Positions 47,601 to 59,600 of a DNA stretch of 64,000 nt are shown piece by piece. The notes beneath the pieces are model-generated. The model saw nothing but the letters and a program-made list of their open reading frames with translations, ran no database searches and was not told the DNA's origin. Every line of letters starts with the position of its first letter. The stretch's first letter is position 1. The position numbers and the translations under genes are program-made. This DNA is from Siphonodentalium dalli. Its lineage: Eukaryota > Mollusca > Scaphopoda > Gadilida > Siphonodentaliidae. The stretch spans positions 204,434,978-204,498,977 of the forward strand of contig CP136066.1 in assembly GCA_032622095.1 (NCBI GenBank), in the 5' to 3' direction.

Positions 47601-50600
47601 CATTGGGTTTCGCGCTCGTGCATGACCACCAAATACTGAAAGCAGTTATCGCATCAAAGGGACAACAAAGAAGGCTTTAGCAAGCTAATTGTGATTGTGT
47701 ATTTCGATAGCCTGATTGTTTAAATTGACCAGTAATTCGGCAACGGCACTGCTTTCGCGATGGCATAATGGTGGTGGGTGTGTTCCGACTAGTCGACTAG
47801 CCGATTTCGGAATCGACTAATTTAATAATCGCGTCGATTTCGATTAGTCGATTAATCGTTTCAACACTAGTGAGAGTAGGCTAACATCGTGAGAGTAGGA
47901 TAACATCTTGAGAGTAGGATAACATCGTGATAGTAGGATAACATCGTGAGAGTAGGATAACATCGTGAGAGTAGGATAACATCGTGAGAGTAGGATAACA
48001 TCGTGAGAGTAGGATAACACCGTGCGAGTAGGATAACATCGTGCGAGTAGGATAACATCGTGCGAGTAGGATAACATCGTGCGAGTAGGATGACACCGTG
48101 AGAGTAGGATAACATCGTGAGAGTAGGATAACATCGTAAGAGTAGGATAACATCGTGGGAGTAGGATAACATCGTGAGAGTAGGATAACATGGTGAGAGT
48201 AGGATAACATCTTGAGAGTAGGATAACACCGTGAGAGTAGGATAACAACGTGAGAGTAGGATAACATCGTGAGAGTAGGATAACATCGTGAGAGTAGGAT
48301 AACATCTTGAGAGTAGGATAACATCGTGAGAGTAGGATAACATCGTGAGAGTAGGATAACATCGTGAGAGTAGGATAACATCGTGAGACTAGGATAACAT
48401 CTTGAGAGTAGGATAACATCGTGAGAGTAGGATAACATCGTGAGAGTAGGATAACATCGTGCGAGTAGGATAACATCGTGAGAGTAGGATAACATCGTGA
48501 TAGTAGGATAACATCGTGAGAGTAGGATAACATCGTGAGAGTAGGATAACATCGTGAGAGTAGGATAACATCTTGAGAGTAGGATAACATCGTGAGAGTA
48601 GGATAACATCTTGAGAGTAGGATAACATCGTGATAGTAGGATAACATCGTGAGAGTAGGATAACATCGTGAGAGTAGGATAACATCGTGAGAGTAGGATA
48701 ACATCGTGAGAGTAGGATAACATCTTGAGAGTAGGATAACATCGTGAGAGTATGATAACATCGTGGGAGTAGGATAACATCGTGCGAGTAGGATAACATC
48801 GTGAGAGTAGGATAACACGTCCTGTCTTCTGTGAGTGGGGATATGATTTATATTTTGACGTAAAATGTTGATGAAAACATAATAAAAATGAGTATTTGGA
48901 GCATGCATAAGGACCCATCTTCACAACAAAATAATGATGCAGTTATGTTCTACTCGATGTAAATTTTCGTCTTTAATATACACGCGTATATTCGGGGATG
49001 ATTAAGAACTGAAACTGTCATCAGATCAACTGTGCTGCGCGAATTAAAATACGAGTAATGTAATGAGATATGTGCCGAGGACAGGGTCTCTAGATAAGTG
49101 AACTCGAGGTTAACCCTTTACCCAACAGAACGGCCCTGTGCCAATGCATTCTTTTATATATGCGAGTCGACCATAGGTCGCCTCGCATATATAAGAGAAT
49201 GCATTGGCTTAACACATTAAATTTTTTTTTAGGCCAATGCATTCTCTTATATATGCGAGGCGACCTATGGTCGACTCGCATATATAAGAGAATGCATTGG
49301 CACAGGGCATAACTGTAACTATCACAATGTGGTCAAGGAGCCGGTTCCAATGATATCCATATTTGTATGGTTTTATTGAGACAGACCGAAGATATTTTAG
49401 GCTGTTGAAGCTTTATTTGGCCGGTTTTGGCCGGTTTGTTGGGTAAAGGGTTAATGGTCGAAGCAACAACTATGATATAGTTTCTTATTTTAACCTATGA
49501 CTTGGAACTGATATAATTTCGATCCGTATATTTTGCTCAATAAAGCAATATATATATAGGTAAACATTAAATTGATGTTTGACATGACACGGTCGGTCTT
49601 CGGTTACATAGGTCAGAACATAAGCAAAGTGGGGCATTGTTTGAGATATGTTCACACGTGGCTTGCAAGTATTGTATTACACAAATCAAACACGTGTACA
49701 TTGGAATTGTCTATAAAAGCAACATTTGATTAAATGTTCTGGTCAAACAATGCTAAGCAGATGACAGACAGAGAAACACCCACTGAACTGCTATTCAATA
49801 TTGTGTATGTATGATCAGATAATAGAGTTAATAAATTGAATAATGCATTAGGTAAACATCTCTACAGATGAATTATAACAGCCATCGGCTACTATCCAGT
49901 TTCCGAAGTGGTATGCATATACATATGCGGAGCTTTCGCATATGTATTATATTACACGATCCTACCCTTATTCCATTCAATAAACCCATTCTATAAATTG
50001 TGATATGAAACGGTAGTTGCATAACAGGAAATAGTGCCAAGTGACTTTGACTTCCGGTGTGTCGCCTGTTTACATTCCCTACAGCCTACGCTGCGTCTCA
50101 AAATACTATGGCTTCCAATATTTTTCAACAAACTCTAATGAATGAAGAGTTTGAAAACTTATTTCTTTAAAAATACGCCAATAAACACGCCAAAAAAGTT
50201 TTTATTTATCTGGGACTATTTCTTTACGAGGGCAAACAACGCATAGTTACGTGAAACGTAATCGCAGGCCTTTTAGAAGCCGATGTTATTTTCACATCCC
50301 ATCTGTTGATTTAACCCTTTGAGTGCCAGGTCCGATTTTTGTATCAACCCATATACCCTGTGCCAATGCATTCTATTATATATGCGAGTCGACCATAGGT
50401 CGCCTCGCATATATAAGAGAATACATTGGCCTAACAATTTTTCACCATTTGTTATTATTTTTTACAATTTTTTACAATTTCAATAATTTTTTCTTATATT
50501 CTTTAACAGGCTTATTTTGTAGGTTTAGTGCCAGGGAATCTTACGTTTTTCATGGGAATCAAAATTATTACTATGAACACTTGGTGATAGGTTTGAGTTA

Positions 50601-53600
50601 TAACATGCCCCTAAGGTTTTATCCAGTTTATTTTTAAATTCGCTATAGCATGCTTAAGCATACCCAAAAATATTCAACCCAAAAAAAAAAAAATCTAAAA
50701 AAAAAAAAAAAAGAAGTTTATTTTTTATTTTTTTTAGGGCCGATTTTACAGACCGTAAATTAGGGCCGATGAGATCGGCCCCTGGCACTGAAAGGGTTAA
50801 ATTTGTTTTGTCACGGTCTTGGATCATGAAATAAATTGAAACTACCAATTAGTCCCCAGTTTATAGTGAGATTTAACAGACCTAATTTACTGGACTCATT
50901 TTGTAAATTCCGCTATAAACTGGGGACTCATTGTAGATCATCTATATAAAGCATAACGTAAAATGAAAGTATTCCTTTAGAAAGTAGTTTTATCTATCTG
51001 TAACGGAAGTCACAATAATTAACCAACAATCATTGAATCGCCGAGGATTACCACAACCGGATGACACATAGAGAAACTGTTCATTTCACACAAGTATATG
51101 CCATAGGCATTCCTTACTATATGAGGTATATAGCGAGTTCCAGGCACTGGTGAACGTAAGTGTTCTTTAATTGAATTGGGAACATTCTTCTCAATTGTGC
51201 AGTGAATTGTGTTCTTATATTTGAGATTTACCATTCAATGGCATATCGGCACCGAAATATTGTACCCACCCACCTCCCCACACTGTGTTCATTCTTGATC
51301 TGGGTGAATACATATAGAATATGTAGCTAGTGTCGTCGCTTAAATTGTTTATGTCCGTGAGGGGGATTTGAGCATCTATAGATGCCAAATCCCCCGAGTG
51401 GACATAAACAGTTTAAGCGATGACATTAGCTACATATTTTATTTATCCATCGCACAAAACTTGCCTTTTGTGAGGTAAATCTGTCATTTTCCTCAGTTTT
51501 ACATTCGTTACTTCGATGACGCCATTACATTTATTAGGTCAAGCAAACCAATTAGTATTCATGACGTGTTAAAACCGGAGTGCAGCTTAGAGCGAAATAG
51601 TTCATTTGCATTTTTACATTTATTATAAGCAGACCTTGTTCTGATGATTTATAGATGTTTTAGAGCTAAAACATATATCATTTTACGAATTATTTTAGTG
51701 AATTATACACGATAAGAACGTTCTGAAATCACAATGACGTCATTAAGGCCGGTTGACGTCCCTAGTTACCTGCGCAATTTGCATATCAAATTACGTCATA
51801 AAAGTAGTACTAACCTAATAAACCTACGTTGACCTAATAAAGCTACATTGACGTAATAAACGTAACGTTTATTAGGCAGGCTTTATGTAGTCAATAGACG
51901 TAGTCAGCGGTGGATAAATACATGTACGTCACATATGTGACCCGCCATATCAAATCCAGTCGAAAGTCGGGATTGTTTTACCCTGTGCCAATGCATTCTC
52001 TTATATATGCGAGGCGACCATAGGTCGCCTCGCATATATAAGCGAATGCATTGGCCTAACAAATTTTTTTCATGTTTTTTAAATAAATGTTTCTTACAAT
52101 TTTTAGGACACAAAATAAAAAACATCCATTACCCTACAGGGAGCCCCACAGATATATAGAAGCATATAGAAGAGTGTCGTCTGCTCATGTTTGTCTGGGG
52201 CTCTGTATGGGTGAAATTATAAAATTGTTAAAGAATACAAGAACAAATTATTAAAATTGTAAAAAATTGTTAGGCCAATGCATTCTCTTATATATGCGAG
52301 GCGACCTATGGTCGACTCGCATATATAAGAGAATGCATTGGCACAGGGTAAAGAAATCCCGACTTCCGACTGGATTTGATATGGCGGGTCACATATAGTC
52401 TAGCTTCCTCACTCACCTCCGCAAATTTATCGAATGCAGCTACAGCAGCCTCTCGATCCTTTTGTAAAACTATTGGCAGCACATCTTCGATTTCAGGGTC
52501 GTCACCTTCGCTGGTTTTCTGTTGATGAATGTAAACATACATATTTAACGCTTTACTTAGTTAATGAGAATACGAAGAGACGACAAACAGCCGAACATAT
52601 GATACCGATTATTGGAGAATTTATTTGAAAATTTATAATCACCTCTAGATGGGAGCTATAAAATTTGAACAATTTTCGATAAAAAAAACATGGCCGCCAG
52701 CAGCCATCTTGGATTTTACTCTTTACATGAATAAATTTGTTGGCACACACTAGACCACATCCTTCATCTGATTATCATTAAACTTCATATGGATCTTCGG
52801 GGTTACTTCTAGATGGGAGCCTCCTATTTTGACTGAAATTTGTTGCAAAACATGGCCACCAGCTGCCATCTTGGAATTTACTCTTTGTATGACTAAATCC
52901 TTTGGCAAACCCTACAGACCACATCCCTCATCTCATCTCATCACCAAACTTCATATGGATCTATTCATCGGTGACAAATATGCAGATAATAAGTTCTACT
53001 GCCGTTTGATGAACTTATTATCTGAACATATCCTAAATCGTCAATGAGTATTAAAGGCCCACTTAATTTTCGAATCACAAGATCATATTATATATACAAC
53101 TTATTGCACCGTTTGAAAAAGGAAGCTCCAAAACATTGTAGTATTATCAACTTATCCGTCAATAAACTGTGAACATGTTGTTTTTGTCAAGGTGCCGGTG
53201 TGTGTTATGTGCTTAATTTCGATCTCGTCTGTACTGCAAGTTTATTATTCTCCATGGAAGGGGAATAACTCTATATCTTAGTTGTGAATTATGATGAATT
53301 CTGGGGTAAATAACGTGGAAAGGCATGGTGAATCTGAGAATCTCTATCACTTGGTGGACACTCCTAGGCCACAGCCGTTCTGTATTATGTTGGAATATAT
53401 ATATGTTTGGTTCCTCTTCCAAATGGTATTCGAAAATTAAGTGAGCCATTGATAAAGAAATGGTAAAACCGACAAATATATGTACTATTCACAGCATCTA
53501 ATTTTGTGAAAATATGACCATGTTTATATTATGTTCAGCAGTTAGCTATACATACTGGAACATGTAAGTATAGATCGAGCTTCTCAATTTAAGACTCCAT

Positions 53601-56600
53601 GCAGGGAATCTACCGGAAGCCGTTTCCAAGGTTACCGAGAGAACGTCTGTGAACTATATGTTCGATACTGACAATCTGGGGGTGGTTTACCGGAAATTGG
53701 ATACACGAGATAGTGGCAATTTTAGGAGTGAATGCCTCATTGGCAGGTAATGGCGACATTTCGCTGTAGAATCGTTGCTATGGCGACGCTGTTGTTTTAT
53801 GGTAGTTTATTCTGATTGAATGATCGACATCGGCTCAGTAATAACTTCCACATAAAATGGTTACCACATTGGAGGTTGCCGTCTGTCATTTGTGTATCGG
53901 GTAAATTGGCTTATACATGCTAGCAACAGAATTCATTGGCTTGAATTCAGGGGCGATGGGGACAGGGGTTTGTGGGGGGGGGGGGGGGTCTCACACCCCA
54001 TCTTTGGTAAACAGTTTCAACAGTTGGAAATGTCATGTCTGACACAACATTCTACACCACATAATTATGTGACCCGCCATATCAAATCCAGTCGTAAGTC
54101 GGGATTTGTTTACCCTGTGCCAATGCATTCTCTTATATATGCGAGTCGACCATAGGTCGCCTCGCATATATAAGAGAATGCATTGGCCTAACAATTTTTT
54201 ACAATTTTAAATAATTTGTTCTTGTATTCTTTAACAATTTTATAATTTCACCCATACAGAGCCCCAGACAAACATGAGCAGACGACACTCTTCTATATGC
54301 TTCTATATATGTGTGGGGCTCCCTGCAGGGTAATGGATGTTTTTTATTTTATGTCCTAAAAATCGTAGAAACATTTATTTAAAAAAAATGATAAAATATT
54401 GTTAGGCCAATGCATTCTCTTATATATGCGAGGCGACCTATGGTCGACTCGCATATATAAGAGAATGCATTGGCACAGGGTAAAAAAAAATCCCGACTTA
54501 CGACTGGATTTGATATGGCGGGTCACATATATAAAGGTTGAAATAGTCCTCATTGTTTGGATTTGTTTGGATTTCCAGCCAGTAAGTTATAAAGTGAGAA
54601 TGGAATGTGTTGGTTTTTAGACCAACAGTAGCAAATTTTTCTACGTTTGGTGAAATGTTTTGGTTTGAAATGGCCATCAATTCAGGGGGGAGTCTGGAAA
54701 ACATTTGCAGACACGAGACTCAAAAAATAATTTCCGACCTCAAGGTACCCACATCGGTACCTGCAAAAATAAAAATAATTTCCTTGGCAACATTTGGGAT
54801 TTAGGACCCACCCCCTTATCCCATATTGGCACTTTTAAATGCTTTTTTACTAATTTTGTTATTGGGAATACCATCACAAATGTATTCCTTGTTCCACTCT
54901 CTATTTTACAAGTCACTAAAATTGACTAAATATATGTGCCATGATCAGTGCCATCCTACCATACCATTTAGTCTTCGGCATTATTATTGACTATTGATAA
55001 AAATAAATGGCGTGAAACAATTCTATCCCAATCTGCTTCAATTATATTAATATATAGGTAAAGTACTTTATTCTCTGAAACAAACTATGCACAAACTTGC
55101 CTAAACACCAAATCTAACCCCATGCAACATAATTTTGAGCGTGATATTGTTGTAAAATCCAGTGTTAAAACCAGGTGACTTCTAGGTCCATGCATATTGT
55201 GTCGCAATGTGGTGACTGATCGGGGGTCCAGAGCTAGTCACTATGCTAGAAACTATGGTTTGATATCTGGAAGGACGATATAGCACTACACTACAATATA
55301 TAATGCGAAAATATAGTCGTTTTTGTTTCGGGAGATTCGTATTCAGTTTTATAGGCAAACATACTTTATCAAGTGATTTAGCAAACACAAACTTGGCTAC
55401 TTCGAGTTATGTCTGCCAGAAAGCCTGCATTTGAAACGGTGTTGGAACCTCAAACAATATTGACCCCCTACACACTGCCCTACAGGGATCTAAATGTGTT
55501 CTAAATGATATATGTATTTAGATAAGAGACTATATAAGTTTAATAGTGGACAAACATGAGTAAATTTTGTCAGGTTGGAACTTTCCAACAGTTGGAAAGT
55601 TTCAAGTACCACTTAAATAGTTTCAACCTAAGAGGTGGGGTGCAAATGGACTTTCACGGATAATGGGAAGGGGTGCAGTTGGAAATTTCAAGGTGGAAAC
55701 ACACCAATGGAGACCCTCTAGCCACGTCCCTGATTCAATTTAATCTCAATAGCCTCAAGTGTGCATTGAGAGTTTTTTTGTTCACGGCGGAGACGATTGG
55801 CTCAATTGAACCATGCACATGGGCCTGTGACACGCTCCGTTGCCTGCCCCATTTTGCACTTCCCATATACGCCACTTCTATATATACGCGCCTGCTTTAC
55901 GTTAATGGTATACTATATATAACAAGAAAACTAAGATGCATGCATCAGGTCGGCCGTGAACTATCTACCATAGAATTGTTGTAGCTATCGATTATACATT
56001 TTGAAACACCTGTCTGTATGTATGTATGTGTGTATGCGTGAATGCATGTGTGTATGTGTTATAGACTCTAACACTGCTCGAATTTGGTATTTAACGTGTC
56101 AACTTGACCTCGCTCATAGGCATGTTTCTGGACCTTGACCGATCCGACTAAAAATGTGTGTGTAGGACTACTTCGATCCCGGGAGCAATATGGACGGGTC
56201 CAATTTCACGTGGGACCATGTTCTCGAACGTGCTGACTTAGGCATGTTTCTGGACCAATTGAACAATAGTTTGGCCAGACGCTGTATATACTGGGTACTG
56301 TCCAGATGGAGGCGATCACAAAAAAAATCCCTAACTAGCCCGAACGAAGTCGAGTACATCAGCTAGTTTAATATATATTTTGGACATTTGTCTGTCTGTT
56401 TGTCTGTTAGCTATGGCCGGGAAAACTGCCGGACAGATTTGACGAAATTTGATACCTAGGGGAAATTATTTCCAGGGAGTATTTTGGACGGGTCAAATCT
56501 TGATCCCGACCTGACTTTGACATTCAAAAAGATCAATTCAAGGTCAAATCTGGTAAAACGGAAGTATTTCAACGAAATTTGATACCTACTGTTACTTTTG

Positions 56601-59600
56601 TCCCAGGAGTGTTTCGGGTGGGTCAAATCATGACCCTGACCTGATCTTGACATTCAAAATTGTCAATTCAAGGTCAAATCGGGTATAAAGCCGAGGGGAA
56701 CATCCCGGACGAAGTGGGGTCCACGAGCTACTATTATATATTTCTAGATTTAGTTACAAACTAAATACCTGTATATTGTACAAAGAAATGTTTGACAAAT
56801 ATATCTGTATCAATATTACCATACGGGTCATTAAAATAGATACGACGAAACAAATTTTGAAGGGTGCATGTATCAGGTAAATTTTTATATTTCAAATGAT
56901 GACAGGAATGCAGAAAGTTGAAGTACCTACGTAATACTGCCTATCCGCATGAAGAGATATACATGTATATAAAAACCAGATGAGGGATATGTCTGTACAG
57001 TTGCTAAACAATTCAGTCATGCAAAAGAGGATCAAAGAGTAAGATACCAAATTGCTGCCTGTGGTAATGTTTTTTAACGAAATTCGGGAAAATTATATTA
57101 CTCTCACCCTGGTTATCCAGAAGATAATTGTGGAATCTGATGACGATCGGACAAGGGGTGTCGTCTGTAGGATCAACCAAATTATTTAGCCATAAAAATA
57201 GTAAAATTGAAGATCACCGCTGGCAGTGATGTCTTCACAAGGACAGTTTGAGAACAAAATATGGCTCACATCTAGCGGTGACCCAAAATATCCACACAAG
57301 AAAAAGTTCTCCAATAAAAGCTGGCTGCAGGGTGCGCCAATTGATTCAAATTCGAAATTTAGCAGGGTGTACTGCTTGTGGCCATGTTTTCCCCGCAAAT
57401 TTGATAGACTGATGGACAAAACCACTGAATCCGTTGAATCAATATACATGTATACATGGATTAATTTATATGCATTGTTATACACAGTACTGGTATATAA
57501 AGGTACTGAAAATAACCATATTACTAGTATACACAAAATAAACCATATATCATGGCTATGGGTTCTAATATCCGAACATGACAGCTGAGAACTTGGTGTG
57601 AATTAAAGAGTGGTGGTTTCTCAAGCATATCTAACCCTCCACGTTAGAAACATGCCATTAAATGTCATAAGTATAATCTAGCTTGAGGACAGAAGTGATC
57701 CATAAAACCCCCCTTAATTCAACCAGGTCCTCGCGCGATGTATGATCGATCACACGATGATCTAGGGGGATTAGAATTGATGTATAAAAACAGCACTGCA
57801 TGTAAATATAAAATAAAATAGTGCTACATCTTATTACAGATTATTGCCATATATAATCAGTGATTATACAGACAGTCTGACAAAATAAAGTTTCAGTGAC
57901 ACTCTATCCGAAGAGGGGAATAATTTCATCTGTTACAGTCAATGGAGCAATTATGAATCTGGAAAGGTGAAATTTCTAAGTAATACTAGATATCGACATG
58001 ACGCGATAAAATATAACGTAAATGCAATATGGCCGCTGGCGACCATTTTTTCCTATGAAATTAAAAAAATATTTGATAGCTCTCATCTGATAGATCAATA
58101 TCAAGATAAATATGAAGTTTGGTGATGATCGGATGAGTGAAGTGGACTGTGGTCTGTGCTAAACGGTTTAGTAATGCTTAAAAAGATTCTTACCTTAATA
58201 TTTTTATGTTCACTTTATAAACTTCACTGAGTCATCTTTGTCATGTATTGAGTTTGATATCTTTTGTTAACAGTTTATAAATCATGTATGTCTCATGTTT
58301 GTTATTTTAATTTATGTGTTTATTATCATTAAATAAAGTTGCATTCCTTAAAAAGATTCTTACCTCAATGTTTTTATGTTCACTTTATAAACTCCACTGA
58401 GTCATCTTTGTCATGTATTGAATTTGATATCTTTTGTTAACAGTTTATAAATTATGTATGTCTCGTGTTCGTTATTATATTATATACACTTTATAGTGTG
58501 TTTTCAGAACGAAAAAAATTTGAAATAAATCAACAAATTTGTAAATTTAAAAACAATTCAAACGTTGTTGTATTCCATGTCCCAGCCCGGACATATACAC
58601 CAAATTTCAATAATATTCATTGAGAAACAACGGACCAAACGCTATATAACACCCGTATACATCTTTTATTCCGTATCGGACTCGGGTACATGTTATAGTA
58701 GGTACCGAATTGACACACGTCGACTGGGCGAGTTGGCCCTGGGGCGATTAGGTCGATTCCGGCACATTCTATAATTTACCGTATGTATCCGTTTACGCGT
58801 AGTTTACTTTAGAAAGTTCCGCAATTAATACCGTAAATAGAGCGACCTTATTTGACAGAGAATGCCTCTGTTATTGATTATCAAGTTGCTATACATTAAA
58901 AACGACAAATTCACATGCTCGTTCAAGCGCAGTAGTCTATTTTCCCCATGTTAAAGGACATCCACAAATACTAAATAACGCTAACCTACTGCCGAATGTT
59001 TGACACGACAACTGTTAACATATTTGGGCTGAATTCATCTGACGCGGTATTATTCCTCAAAATAAACAACAAAACCATCGTTACTTGGAAATGTAGTTTG
59101 GGCTAACATTTACATAAATCCTCCAGATCAATTATCCGACACACACGTCAGATGAAAAAGTCACATGAAGTAACCGGCCAAATTGGCCGAAATAAGTCCT
59201 TATTATAGTACCATTAACGTGAAGCAGGCGCATATATAGCAGCGGCGTATATGGGCAGTGCAAAAGGGGGCGGGCAGCGGAGCGCGTTACAGGCCCCTGT
59301 GATTGAATGTGACGGCCAAATTATGCATGTAAACGTTTATATGACCTCCAATCACATTCACCCGCCGATAAAATGATATAAAACTTTTCATTTTTTTCTT
59401 ACATTTTATCGGTGACTTCGAGTTCCCGGCACCCAGTCCAAATTTTCGAACAGAAAAGTCTTCAGCAAGGCCTCAATTTCTGACGATATTACTCTGGACA
59501 GTATAACCTTATAGTGAGTATATCGATATGGCATGGTTTAACCCTTCCATAACTGGAGCTTCCTGAAATTTTGCGAAAACCCTGTGCCAAAGCATTCTCT

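Noticed and set aside
42376-48818. CRISPR array
   Set aside because: Units are contiguous 19-bp tandem repeats without unique spacers, in an animal genome.
47844-48924. Frames of about 350 codons at the second minisatellite block
   Set aside because: Same 19-bp repeat artefact on the other side of the hAT insertion.
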